Source: Auxenochlorella pyrenoidosa (Eukaryota; Chlorophyta; Trebouxiophyceae; Chlorellales; Chlorellaceae). Taken from it: a stretch of 34,849 bases of DNA. Positions 21,526-33,569 of this stretch are shown one piece after another. The notes under the pieces were generated by a model, which made no database searches, was not told the DNA's origin, and saw only the letters and a list, made by a program, of their open reading frames with translations. Each line of letters starts with the position of its first letter. The first letter of the stretch is position 1. The stretch spans positions 116,418-151,266 of the forward strand of contig KQ482027.1 in NCBI GenBank assembly GCA_001430745.1, in the 5' to 3' direction. The position numbers were made by a program, and so were the translations under genes.

Positions 21526-24500
21526 ATGAGGTTGCGTGGCTTCTACCTCCTCCTGAGCGTGGCTGTAACGTTCGCCACTGCCCAAGCGAAGCTGACAGCT
21601 TCTGGATGTGAGCAAGCCATGCCGGCAACCTGCCGCCCGGCAGCGCCACCCCGGCTGCATGTCGTATGCACTGTTATAACCCTGTACTGCGCTGCATGTG
21701 CCCCGGTGGCATCCTGCCCAGTGTCGCTGACAGTCAGCTGTGGGCCTGGCATGCCACTCTCCTTGCAGTCACGCTACACCCTGCTCTCGTCAACTGCCCC
21801 GCTGAGTGCGCAAAGAAGGGACTAGCTGTGGTGCGGGCTGGCGATGCTGCCAACAAGAAGAGCCTGTGCCTCCATATACTCAACGGCTACTTTCCATACT
21901 ATGGTAAGAAGCAAGCGATCCTGTGCGCCCGTGTCAGGGGAGGCAAGGGAATGCTGCCTGTTCAGCATCGCAGGCTGCGCTGCCAAGCCCGCCCTCGCGG
22001 GCACGCAAGGCAGCTGCCCCCCCCCCAACCCCCCAACCCCCCCCCCCGCTTGCCCGCCTGCACCCGTCCCTGTGCTGTAGGCACCTGGCGCAATGGGCGC
22101 TGCTCTTTTTACGACTTTTTTTCCACCTCCAAGTCCCTGACCTTCCCGAGCAACTACCAGTGTGTGTGCAAGGACAAGGCCACACCCCTGGCGTGGGCGG
22201 CCCCCGCTGCCTGCGCCGCGCCTGCTGTGGACCCTATCAGCGGGGCATACGAGCGCAAGCTCTGCCGCATCAAAAAGGCTGCCTCAGGAGATGCCGACTT
22301 CCAACTGGTGAGCAGCGCAGCGAGCGCAGGGACCCTGGCCTGCCGGCTGCACCGTGAGCAGCGCTGCTCTTGGCTAGCCAGGCGGCGCTGGACAGCCCGC
22401 CAGTCGCTGGCAGCTGGCCTGCCTGTCAAGCCGCCACCTGTGTTTGCTGAGAAGCAGTGTGTGTGTGTGTGTGTGTGCGCGCGTGAAGTACACCACCGGT
22501 GGGGTTGGGGGATCCAGACTCGTAGGCTGCAGGCCGTGCTGCCATCGATGGGACATCACACAGCCACCGTTGCTGCGACCCCTCCGTTGCAGGGCACCTT
22601 TTTCAACAACACCTGCTATGTGTCTGCCGTGTCGTTTGGCCCGGGGGGCGCGTCGGTTACCATCGTCAAACGGGGCACCCCCCTGGCGGTCACGCTGAAG
22701 CTGGAGCTGCTGTGCAAGCCCACGCCCCAGTCTCCTGGATGTGAGGGCTGGCTCAGCGTTGCAGCGTGGGAATACAGACCTCCCTGCACTTCAGTTTGCA
22801 CAAATTTGGCTGCATGGTGCCAAGGGGGGCGGGACGCGCCTGTGCGACAGGCCGCCGCATTGCTCGTGGTGACCCAGCCTTCCCGCCACGGCTCCCTGTC
22901 ACCAGCGCTGCTTATGAGCTCAATGCCTGAAACAGCAAGGCCGGATGAAAGCGGTCGTGCTGTCCGGGATGGCACCCGTTCGTTTTGACGCAGCCTCCCC
23001 CCGCTCCCCCCCTCCCCCCCCCCCCCCCCCCCAGTGTACAACCTTGATAAAGTTCTGGAATCCCTCCCAACCTGCCCATACACCTGCGCCGTCGCCGGCA
23101 AGGTGCCCATCCCGGCGGGCGAGTCGGGGCCCGCGGCTTCGCGATACCTGTGCCGGCAGAAGACAGACCCCACGGTCCTGGACAATGAGGGGTGAGTGCT
23201 TGCTTGTTTGGGCTCAAAGCCTGCCCAATCACAACGGAGCCTGCGACACAGAACCGCTGACGAGGGGCCAGGGGCGCCTCCCCCAGGTGCACATGGCGTC
23301 GACAGAGCGGTGCGACCGAGCGTCGCAGGGCTGCGTGCCTCCTGACGGCCTGCCCAAGGCGGCCTCTGAACGCAGCTGCTCCCGCCCCGCTGCCCCCACC
23401 CGGCAGGATTGCCGACGGCATTGGCACATCCTCAGTTGGCATTGGCGGCTACAACGGCTGCTACTTCCAGGTGCTGGCAGGAAGCTATGGTGTCTGGCCT
23501 GCGCGGGATCCGCCACGCCGGGGAGCTCCCTGCTATCCCTTCCGCGCAGCCACACCGGCCCGCCCATGATGCAGCAGCAGAAGCAGCAGCAGCGCGCCCG
23601 CAAGTGTGATGGTGCGGCTTGCCCGCACCTTCGAGCGCACCAGCTCATGCTCTCCCCCCCCCCACTTACCCACCCCCATTCGCAGTACGCCGGGAGCAGC
23701 CGCATCTCCCTCGACATGTACGACTGCGGGTGCCGCGACAAGGCCAGCCTGCCCCTCACGTGGGCCGCCTCCCGCGACTGCGTGGGCGGCACGAGCGCTG
23801 CCGCCGCGGTGCGCCTGCCCTCGGCCTGCCGCGTCCGGAAGGCGTCCGGAGGGGACTGGGCAATAGGTTCGGTCACCCGTGACATCTGCCACATCGTTGG
23901 TGAGCTGGCGCAGCGTGCAAAGGGGGGATGAGGGGCGAGCGCGGCTCGGCACAGATCGCGCGCCGCTCTGGTTGATCAACTGCAGCCTGGCGGGCGGGCG
24001 GCGGCGCCCGAGACAAGGGGCGCCTGCCTGCGGCACTTGCTGCGGGCCGCTGTGGCGGGTCGTCTGCTTGGATAGCGGGCATACACAGCCACGCTGCCAG
24101 CTGGCTGGCGTTAGGCCCTGCCTGCCTGGCGAAAACCTGTGCCGGCAGTCACACAGGGAGCCCCGCCCCCGCGGCACCTCCTTTTGCAGGCGAGCTGGAG
24201 TTTGGTGTCAACGGCTCCCAGCTGTTCAACGTCACCGGCTTTGGCCCAGCATACGGTTCCTTCAAGGTGCAGGCGCTCTGCAGCCCGGGTGCGCAAAACC
24301 TCAGGCCTGGCCTTGCGGCAGCCCGCCATGAGCAAGAGCGGCGCACACCGCCGCCAGCGCGCGCGCCTCTTGCTGTGCGCCTGTGGGGCACGCCTGCGCA
24401 GGCCGGGTGCAGGGGCCGCACAGTTGGATGGATCGGGGGGGCATGCCATGCGCTCACTGCCCCCGATACACGCTCGCCTTAGATAAACGGTAGATGCTGT

Positions 24501-25721
24501 CAAGCCAGCCTCGCACCCACCCGGAACCCGTGCACCCGTGCCTGCCCTCACCAGACCCCCCCCCACCCTACCACCCACCCACCACACACACACACGCTAC
24601 CCACCCACCCATCCACCCACCTCCACCCCGACCCCTGCCGCACGCAGGCAACCGCAGCATGTGTGGCGTCCCCGGCCTGGCGACAACCAGGGAGAGCCTC
24701 GTCAGGGTGGCGAAAGGTCTGGCAGCAGCCAAGCCCCAGCTGATCGATGTTCGGGTGCAGACGCAGTACGAGGCGCAGTCGTGGGCACTGGTGCGCTCCG
24801 TCTGTCCCCCGGCGGCACCCAGCGCCACCTCACCCCAGGCCCTCATGGCGTGGATCTATTACGTTGTCGCCGGCGCGTCTGGGGACGCGCTGTTTGGAAA
24901 GTCCTGGTCAGGTGCGCCGCCACGTGCTGCGCGCCCCGCGGGTTCCGCTGGGGTGCACGCATCAGGTGCTGGCAGGCCGGCCAGAGCAGGTCGGCTCGAG
25001 CAGGCTGCCATTGCCACGGCTCCAGCTGCTGCTCTCAGCTTGCCACATATGTACAGCTGCAAGCTTCTGCGGCATTTGCAGACCCCGCCCCCCCCCCCCC
25101 GGGCCCTGGTTGTTCACCCGTGCTGGCAATGCTTCCCTGCGCGCAGGCGGCAGCATTGCCAACCTGCAGGCACGCGGCATGTCGGTCTCAAAGTCCACCT
25201 ACGCGGCGGGGGTGAACGTTCCCATCGCCGCGGCCTCCGCCGCTCTGGCCGACCCCGGCGACCTCGTGTTTTATGGCAAGCCCACCACCCAAGGTGAGCG
25301 CTGGGAGGCAGCAGAGCGAGCTGAGCGGCCGCTGGGCTTGCCCAACGGACTCTCCTGCACACCTGGGAGAAACTCTCCCAACCCTTGCCGGTGTCTGAGC
25401 CAGCTGGCAGCTGGCGCTGCCCTTGCAGACGCCTGCCCGAGAGTGTGGCTGCGGCCCCCCCTGCGGCGCATGCTGCGGCCTTTGCCACCCTCCTGCGCCA
25501 AGGCCCCGGACCCCCCCACCCCACCCCACCCACCCTCCACCCCCCACCCCCCACCCACCCCCCCCGCAGTGGGAATGTACCTCGGCAGCGGCCAGGTGCT
25601 GTCATTCTCTGGGCTGGGCAAGCCGGGGGGCGTGAGCACGCCCACGATCCACCCGTATGCATACATGCCGGGGGTGGCGCTCGTCCACGAGATTCGCGCC
25701 TACCCTGACTTCCTGGTGTGA
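21526..25721 (+). CDS. Secreted protein: two Cys-rich modules plus degenerate NlpC/P60-like domain
   Basis: Exons: 21526-21607, 21769-21903, 22081-22307, 22593-22740, 23035-23191, 23407-23470, 23686-23899, 24190-24288, 24648-24911, 25147-25293 and 25570-25721. Phases agree throughout, giving 562 residues. Residues 1 to about 21 (MRLRGFYLLLSVAVTFATAQA) form a clear signal peptide. Two copies of a roughly 150-residue Cys-rich module follow (exons 2-4 and 5-8). They share CPxxCA, NGRC/NGCYF, CxCxDKAxxPLxWAA, C(R)V/IRKASG and a closing LLC or ALC motif. The last three exons resemble NlpC/P60 peptidases: LMAWIYYVV where the DCSGLV helix would be, PGDLVFYG (500-507) and VGMYLGSGQ (513-521). In that family Cys and His are catalytic; here the aligned positions appear to be Pro438 and Gln512. 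A wall-binding or signalling role is inference. The domain call is by motif only. Confidence 0.75.
22457..22481 (+). repeat. GT dinucleotide tract in intron
   Basis: A (GT)n run of about 20 bases lies within the intron between exons 3 and 4 of the NlpC/P60-like gene. It would be length-variable between strains and has no other visible role. Confidence 0.9.
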
Positions 25722-26830
25722 GGCAACTGCTAGGTACCCACTCAATTGAGTGCGCACTTCCTAGCATTAGGCAGCTGTTGGGCAGCTGCAAGGCACCCCA
25801 GGCAAAGAGGGGGGCCGGGGCCCGTTGCAGCCGGGCAGACCAGCTGCATCCCCGCCCTTTGGTGCATGTACACCCTGCGGGTCTGCCACGCACTTACTTG
25901 ACTCGACTCGACTGGACTGGGTGCACGACTCTGCGAACCTCTCAGAATACTCGCAGCCTCTCCGCTCATAACTGCAAATCATCCATGCCTCAGAAGCCTT
26001 TAAGGCATAGCCCCACCTCTGAACAATCATTGCTATCCTCCACCAGCCTCTGCTTGCATTCAGCATGCAATAAAAGCCATGCAACATCAGCTCAAGCAAC
26101 AGGGCCGGTACCGGTGCAAGGAGCTCTGCTGGTTGCTACAGGCGGGTCAGCGCATGTTGGCAGACAACCGCAAGCACTCCGGTGGGCTCAACCTGTTAGC
26201 GTTAGCAATGTTTGCCTTACCCCCACCCCCCACCCACCCACCACCACCACCACCACACACACAGAGAGCTCTGCAATTAGCTAATGCCTTCACAAACCCG
26301 TGCAGACAAACGCCAGAATGTTTGGTCAGAATGTCAGGTTGGGGTCGCGGCGGCAGTCACACAGGCACTGGTGGGTGCAGCCTGGCAAAACAGAGGCAGA
26401 GAGAGGGTGCACTGGCAGAAAGGGGGGGGGGCGGCACCAGCATGAGCTGAGGAAAGCGCAAAGGGACAGCTGGAGCTGATGCGCAGGGCATATGGCATGG
26501 GCACTGTGAGCGGTGTGGGCAGACAACGGGGCGCTCAGAAGGCAGGAGGCAAGTATGCAGGGGGAAGGGGAGTGTTGAGAGGTAGGGCAAGGGGGGGATG
26601 GGCAGGGGGAGTATCCAGAGTGTACCAGGGATCAGGTACGGTTCAGTGGTCGCTGGGTCCGCTCAATGAAAAGAACGAAATGCGCGGGGCGATTTGCCAC
26701 AGGGGGCTTATTGCAATGCCAGCTCCTGCACTCGTTGGGGCGACCAGGCCGGGCGGTGCGGGCGGCTAGCCAGCCAAGGCGGCTCACGGCGCGCCTGCAC
26801 CGCCGCCTGCCGAGGGCAGCGCGTGCAGGC
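25722..26830. other. Convergent 3' region, NlpC/P60-like gene and carbonic anhydrase
   Basis: Two genes end facing each other, so this 1.1 kb should be mostly 3' untranslated sequence. A perfect AATAAA lies at 26069-26074 on the plus strand, about 350 bases after the NlpC/P60-like stop. Green algae more often use TGTAA, so its use is uncertain. A C/A-rich simple repeat (CCACCC and CCA units) spans about 26221-26263. No further gene is supported. Confidence 0.5.
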
Positions 26831-29800
26831 TCACATAGACACAAAGACGGTGCGGTCGTTCCAGGGCTGGGTCACGCGGTTGTTCACGCGGTTCTTGACC
26901 TGCAGCGTGGGGGGTGGAGGATGCGTGGTGTTGAGTGTGTGCATGTGGCGGCCCCGGCGCGGGGGGAGGGGGGTTGGGGGCTGGAGGGGGCAGACATAGC
27001 ATGCGCCATGGGCTGGTAGGCCGGCATAACAACTTGTGCAGCAACGCATCAGCAAGCAGCCGCATCTTGCGCAGACACGGGGCCACTCACCAGCTCGCCG
27101 TCCAGGGTGGCGGTGGACAGCGCGGTCTGCAGGTCCAGAGCCTGCTCCTCAGTCAGGGTGGCCTTCACGCGGCCAAACACCTGCTCGGGGGCGGGCGGGA
27201 AGCAAGGGGAAGTGCCTGCGTCTAAGCCTGGGGCAACGTCCACGAGAGGCACGGAGTGCGGGGTATCGGGCGCGGCACGGGGCACCAGGCAAGCGGATGC
27301 GGTGTGCAGTGCCAGCCCCGCGCGGCGGGCCACTCACGTGCCACATCACGCCCTCGGAGCAGGGGGGGGTGGTCAGGGAGCTGCGGGGGCGGGGCGGGGG
27401 GGGGAAGAGCGGCGGTTGAGAGGGGCGTCGAGGCATGCCTTGCGCGCTGGCTGCACCCCGACACATGCACGCAGCGTGCCCTGCCCCACCCCTGCTTTGA
27501 CATTGTCGGCCTGGCCGCCGCAGGGGCCCCCCGCCCCCACACAGGCTGCGCCTTTTTGGATGCCCCCCTAGGGCTGGGCAGGCAGGTGTTATGGCAGCTG
27601 GCAGCGCTGGCCCTGCTCACCCGGTGTAGGCAAAGTAGGACTTCTTGCTGGGGAAGAGGTCGGTCAGGTCCATCTTGCCGTCCATGTCACTGCAGCCAAC
27701 ACGCAGGGTGCAAAGGGACCATCTCAACAACCCCGCAAAGCTGGGTGGGCCCAGTGGCAAGAGAGGGGAGCGGGGCGCAGGCCGCAGGCCCCTGACACGC
27801 GACGTGCACGCTGCCGGCGCACGCTCAGCGCGCCCGTTTCTGGTGCATGTGACTGTCCGAGCGCAAGTGACCCCTGGCGCATGCGGCTCTCCAAGCCTTC
27901 TCCCCGAGGGGGTGCACTCACTTGACGCAGTCGCGGCCGGCCTCGTTGCAGCCCTTGGGCAGGGCCTTGATGATCTTCGCAATGTTGGAGTCGCCCTTGG
28001 TAGCGGTGGGGTCGGTGGTGAGGCTGCAGGCGGCACGGGGGCGGTGGTGGTACAGGTGAGGAGGGGCAGCGGTGTGTGGGTGAACGGGCGGCAGCAGGGC
28101 TGGCGAGCGCGGCAGCGGCTGGCACCGGTGGGAAAGGGGCGCTTGGTGGCCGGGGGAGCGGCCGGCAGCTGGCCGACCCTCCTGTGCACGCCAGCACACA
28201 GGGCATAGCCCGTCGCTCGAGCAGGCAGCAGCCAGCAGCCCCACTCACTCGTACATAACGCCGAAGACGGCCAGGCACATGGTGTCGTCGGTGGGGCACT
28301 CCTTGGGCAGAGGCACGCCGGGGCTGCACCCAGGACGGCGGCAACAGGCAAGCACCGTTGGCGAGCGTGGGGCAGCGGCGGGGCGGCAACCGGCAGGCAG
28401 GCAACCGGCCCTGCACTGGCGGCTACGGCGCAGGCAGGCTGCATCCCGCAAGCTTGGCAGCAGAGCCAAGAGGGCGCTAGCCGTGCAAGCCCAGCCATAC
28501 AGGTGCCGCAACGCATCGCAGGCAGGCATATGCATGTGCTGCCCGATGGCTCGGCACAGCGCAGCGCGGCGCAGCATGCGCAGCGTGGCGCTCACGTCTT
28601 GACCAGCTTGGTCACCAGGTGGAACTCCAGCATGGTGGACCGGCCGCTCAGCAGGTGCTCAGAGGTGGAGTGGAAGTGGAACTGCGGCGGGCGGGGCAGG
28701 GCGGGCCGGGGTGGGGGGCAGCAGCTTGAGAGGGCGCAACAGCCAGGGTCCAGGTGCGGTGGGCGCCAGTGGCAGGCTGCCAAGCACCCAGGGCGCAAGC
28801 CGCTTTGACAAGAAGCAGCTGCACGCGAGGGCCGGCCCGCCGCCACCCCTGGCGCCTGCGCTAGGTTCCATGTGCACTGGCAACGGGCGAGCAAGGGCGG
28901 GGCATGCGAGAAACACCCGCAGGGGGGCGCAGGGGCCCCTGGGCGCGCCGCCTGCGGCGCGTGCAGGCGCGGCGCCGGCCGGCTGCCCCACTCAAGCCCC
29001 AAGCCCCACCTGCAGGGGCTCCACGTGGACGCGGCGGATCTTGCGGGAGTTGGACAGGGAGGAGTTGTACAGGGTGTACACAGAGTCCTGAGGCAGGGAG
29101 GGAAGGGGGGGATTCGCGGCAGGCAGGTTGGTCTGTGGCGAGCTGGGTGCAGCAGGCGGGCAGCAGGCAGCAGGGCGCAGCGGCGGCACTGGCGGCGGGC
29201 AGGACGCAGCTGCGGTGCGCCCCAGCGGCGCTGCAGCTGCAGCGACTCACGCCGTAGTAGACAACAGAGGCCTTGTTGTTCTTGGGGCTGTCAAACTCCA
29301 CCTGGACCTGCAGGGGGGCCGGGGGTGGAGAGGGGGCCAGGTGAGGCAGGCACTGGGCTGGGTGCGGGCCCGCGCAGTAAATCAACGCACAGCCGCGCCG
29401 AGGCAGGCAAGGCGCCACGTGGCGGCGCGGCGGCCACATGCCATGTGCCATGCCTGCGCTGCGCATGGCACCCTGCGCCGCGCTGCAGGCTGCCCTGCAC
29501 GTGTGGCCCAGGTGTGGCCCTGCACGTGTGGCCCAACTCACGGCGTGGCCCAGGTTGAGGACGCGCAGGTTGCTGGCGGTGCCAAACTCCAGGTTGGCGC
29601 GGAACTTGCTCTTCAGGTTCTTGGTCATGCCTGCGGGGGCGGAACAGGCGGCAGCAGGGGTGCCAGCTGTGGGGCACGATGGCGAGGGGAGGCAGCGGCA
29701 AGGGGGCGCCTGCTGCTTCCCTGCGCCGCCCTGCGTAGGTGCAGAGGCGGGGCAGGTGGCAGCGGGGCAGGACTTGCACTGGCAGCAGCCACGCCGCGGG

Positions 29801-30690
29801 TCAGCACGGAGCAGGGGGAGGAGGGTGGGTGGTAGGGAGGCCCCGACTTGGCGGTGCGAGGACTGGTACAGGAATATGCCAGCCAACACCCAGGCTCGGG
29901 AGGCAGGTCTAGCGAGGGCGGCAGCCGAGCGCGTGGGAGCGTTTGCTCGCCACTCAGGTTTGGGTTTGCTGCCCCACCACGGCCCCTGACACACCAACTC
30001 CAAGCGGAGAGGGCGTAAGGCATCAATGTGGGCCTACTGGCCAAGGCCAGCGGTCCCTGCCGCCGCCCTGGCAGCAGTACGCGTACGCCGGCAGTGGGGC
30101 GCACTCACTTGAAGCGGTGGGGATGTTGATGGGCGACTGGCTCTTGCCACTGCAAGTCCACTCGCACTCCTCATCGTAGGAGGGCCAATCCCTGCCAGCA
30201 GAGTCGTGGTTGTAGGTACAGGCCGGCTTCTGCACCAGCACACGAGGGCGGGACGGAGCAAGGCGGGGGGCGAGGCGCGTCAGGGGCTGTGCCGTTTGGC
30301 CGGTCGTGCGGCTCGTGCCACCCTCGCAGCTGCGCCCCGAAACAGTAAGGAGGGCCTTTGCGGCGAGAAACCGAGCCCGCAGGGGGTTTCTGTCGACCAA
30401 ACAGGCTCGTGACCGGCAGGAAGCGGCTCAACCGACTCAACGGTTTGAGTAATTCCTTACGATGCCTGACTTGAAATTGTAGTTGTCAAAAAAAGAAAAA
30501 CTTGAGCTAGAATGGCTGCCACTGACGAACCAGGCTCAGCCAAGGGGCCATGGCCGCAGGCAGCGTGCCAAGCTCGCAATACCCCCCATCTCACCTCGGC
30601 AAGCAAATTCCTGCCACGGTTGTGCGTGTACACATCAGTGCATGCGGCAGCGCAGCCCAGGAGGGCGACAAGCAGGAGCAGGCTCTTCAT
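26831..30690 (-). CDS. Secreted alpha-type carbonic anhydrase (complete, 12 exons)
   Basis: Exons, minus: 30690-30595, 30229-30109, 29630-29542, 29307-29251, 29087-29010, 28681-28596, 28323-28249, 28023-27922, 27689-27621, 27380-27338, 27180-27091 and 26899-26831 (TGA). All phases agree, giving 324 residues. The enzyme interconverts CO2 and bicarbonate with a zinc ion. Residues 1 to about 16 (MKSLLLLVALLGCAAA) are a signal peptide, pointing to the cell surface, periplasmic space or thylakoid lumen. Alpha-family marks are CSGKSQSPINI, GHAVQVEF, the zinc ligands FHFHSTSEH (His149, His151) plus EFH (His168), and SLTTPPCSEGV, whose Cys normally pairs with an N-terminal Cys (PACTYN here). NSS in exon 5 is a possible N-glycosylation site. 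A C-terminal VNNR...QPWNDR motif closes the fold. In algae such enzymes feed the carbon-concentrating mechanism. A second gene of the same type follows upstream in tandem. Confidence 0.95.
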
Positions 30691-33569
30691 GTTGCAATTC
30701 TGGCGGCACGACACCCGAATGGTTTGAGGAATCACGGAAATTGGGTTGGAATGCATTCCCAACTACGAAATCCACCTTTTATGCACACCACTGGAGGAGC
30801 TCAGCAGGCAGAGCACGGCCTACCACCATGTGCGCCTCGCCCCCCTGTGGGACCCGTGGTAGGTCCAGGACACCTCAAACACCCTCAAACAATCTCCAAT
30901 GAACTGAGGACCAGCCAGGAGGGCGAGGGCAGGGCGGGGCAACCACCGTGGCTGTGGGTAGGCTACGGAGATGCGTGCATGCCCTTTTCAACCATCTCGG
31001 TGTGCTTTGGTACTCAGAATCTAGCATTTGGCAGGGCCTGTAGAGCCGATTGACTGCGCTTCGCCCGCTGCCGTACCAAATCCTCTCCGCTGTTCGCGTA
31101 AAACAGAGCCCCTGAGCAATAAATCGGAGCAGGTCACTGTGCAAGCTGCCCAGTGCGCCCTGGGGAACTCCCGGGAGGCGCCGTTAGCGGGAATGACCAG
31201 CGGCGGTCCTTCGTTGAAAGCGGCGCCGCAAGCGGCGCCGCACGCGCCGCCGGCGCCGCACGGATGTGCCCCATCCAGCAAGCAATTGAGATTCAGATTC
31301 AAGGGCACATTAAGAGTGATGGCCAGCAGCTGGGGCACAGTGCGCAGCTACCGTTTATCCGCATGCACTGCTGCTGGTGCCGCAAGGCAAGCGTTGAGGA
31401 GACGATGCCAGCAGGCAAATGGCTGGCCGCCCGGTCTGCCACTGTTGCCTCTTCTGCCGCCGTTTCCACAAGCGCCGTGCCCAACCCCCAACACACACAC
31501 CAGGCAAGCGTGTGCCTGTGTTGTGAGATACGCGCTGCGCACTGCCGATTGTCCTCACCTTGGAGCCAGCTTGGAAGTTGTTGGCGCAGCCGGCAGTGGC
31601 ACCAAGCACAGGTGGAGGGGTCCCTCGGCTGCCCATCTTCCGCCCTTGTCGACGCCTCCTTGCCTCTTCACCTGCATGGGGCGACGCATCAGCAGTGCGA
31701 AAAGGTCATTGTCGTGAGGAGGAGGCGGCGCGGGGGTGCGCAGCATGGCAGGGCAGGGTGGGCGGCCATGGCCAGGTGGCGATAGCAGCAGATTCTGGGA
31801 GGCTGGCATAAGGCACAACAAAAGCAGCTGCGCCCAGGAGCAGGGCTGTCAGTGCCGATGTGGCCACAGCAGCAGTGCCTGTCCAGTTGGCATAAGGCAA
31901 CAATGGCAGCTGCGCACAGGACCAGGGCTGTCAGTGCCGATGTGGCCACAACAGCAGAGTGCCTGTCCAGTTGGGCTTGTCACAGGCTCAGCGCAAGTCA
32001 GCATGCACCCAACCTCTCCGCCGCCGCTTGCCATGCAATTAGGCAGTGGTCGTGCATGGTCGTGCCCGTCGCCATTCTCGCGCCGTGACCTGCAGTTGGC
32101 CAGCGTGCGGCCTAAGTGAGGGGTTGAACAGAACAGCGGGTAGCTTCGGTTGGATGGCCGCACGCGTACGCGGTGCTCGGCGCCCGCCTTCAAGGCATGC
32201 GGCCAGGAACTTGCCGTAGGGAGAGGCATCCACCGCTGGCGCAGGCGTATCACCTTCTCCTTCCTGCTCAGGTGACGTCTAGCTGCTTGCTGCAGGGGGA
32301 GGGGCTGGCAAGGGGTGAGTGGATGGTGTGGTAGGTGTCGGCTGAGCCCACGCCGAGCTGGTCCCGCCAGTGGTCCCAATAAAGTTTAGTCAGAGGGCCC
32401 CGCGGGTGTCGGAAATGTCATGCGAAGCTCACTTGGGTCCGTTGAGCCGCAGCGACTGGTGTGAAGGCTTCCGGCGAGGAGGTCGGAGGTTGGGGCGCTT
32501 CGCCGTTCCGGCCCCGAGGCAGGCCTGGACAGGCTAAAAGGGGTATGCGTGAGATGAACTGGGTGAAACTGAGAGCAGAAACAGCGCCGACGCCGAATTT
32601 GGTCGGGGCCTGAACAAGGCTGCCGGCGCAGCGCGGCGCAGCAGGCGCCCGGGAGGGCGGCAAAGAGTTGGGTTTTCTGCCTGTTCAAACGCGTGCACCT
32701 GCCCGGAGACACTCCTGAGTCGACCAGAGTGCGACCAAGTGCCTGGCAGGCGATTTTATGGACGTGGGAAACACTCTCACCGCTGCCGCCTTCCCGCTTA
32801 ATTCCCGCTGGCGCTGTCATAGCAGGCCAAGGCAGGGGCGCGCCAACATGGCGTGATGGGGCTCGCCCACCACCTTGCAGGGCTGTCCAAAAGTGACTGC
32901 AAGACTACTGTCACATGTTTTGTCTCGACGAGCTCGATTCACAGTGCGGGAGGCAGGCTGCAGTGGAGGGGCTTCGTGCGGGTGGCGGCGAGGCAAGGTG
33001 ACACATGGTACGGGGGCGAAAGGGTGTCTGTGCAACAAAAAGGTAGACATCAAGCTCTCGTGGGCAGGTGTGCATCATGGAGGGCCAATAAAAGGAGGAG
33101 TCCAGGTATCACGGAAGGAGGGTGCAGCGGAGGTAGCTGGCGCTCACAGCGGGCGGTAAGGAAGGCTCTAACGGCAGGAAAACCAGAGTGCTTGTAACGC
33201 CGAGGGAAGAAGCGTAAATGGCAAAAGAAATGTTGGGTTTTGGGGCGCGGGTGGCGCTTGGCGGTTGGGAAAGAGGAATCGTCAGAGAGGTCTTCCAGTG
33301 GGCATGGGAGCTGGGAACAGTGCGGTCTTGCGCAGGCGCAGCGCTGCAAGCGGCAGCAGCGCACCCGCTGCCGCCTGGCTGCTGCCAACAGTTGCCAGCA
33401 GTGGGCGGGAATGGCTCAGCAGCAAAAGCCAGCGGCGCAGCTGTTCCTCTGCTGCAGCTGCGCCTGGGGCCAGCTTTTGAGCTGCACCTGGCCAGACCTG
33501 TCCAGCTCGCGTGGAGCCGGCTGCAGCTGTGCAGACCGCTGTCGCACCAGCGGCGGCAGCAGCCCTGGC
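30691..33569. other. Intergenic region between tandem carbonic anhydrases
   Basis: This 2.9 kb separates the start of the complete carbonic anhydrase from the stop of the next one, both on the minus strand. It should hold the first gene's promoter and the second gene's 3' untranslated region. It is less GC-rich than the genes. It contains a GGCGCCG-rich palindromic patch (about 31218-31262), an 84-base tandem repeat (separate entry) and plus-strand AATAAA elements (for example 31118-31123). No splice-consistent gene was found. Confidence 0.5.
31804..31972. repeat. 84-base tandem repeat, two copies
   Basis: Copy 1 begins at 31804 and copy 2 at 31888, both with TGGCATAAGGCA. They share long blocks including AGGGCTGTCAGTGCCGATGT, then GGCCACA, CAGCAG and TGCCTGTCCAGTT. 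Copies differ by scattered substitutions and small indels. The minus strand is open in two frames across the repeat and would encode Ala/Leu/Cys-rich hydrophobic peptide, but no start, splice site or homology supports a gene. Confidence 0.85.

Noticed and set aside
24494..24640. Proline/histidine/threonine-rich frame before exon 9 of the NlpC/P60-like gene
   Set aside because: It is the pyrimidine-rich end of an intron (CCACCCA-type repeats). The acceptor before 24648 restores the module frame.
31689..31949. Hydrophobic 86-codon minus-strand frame with repeated ATSALTAL segments
   Set aside because: The repetition comes from the 84-base DNA repeat. There is no supporting splice structure, and two frames look equally hydrophobic.
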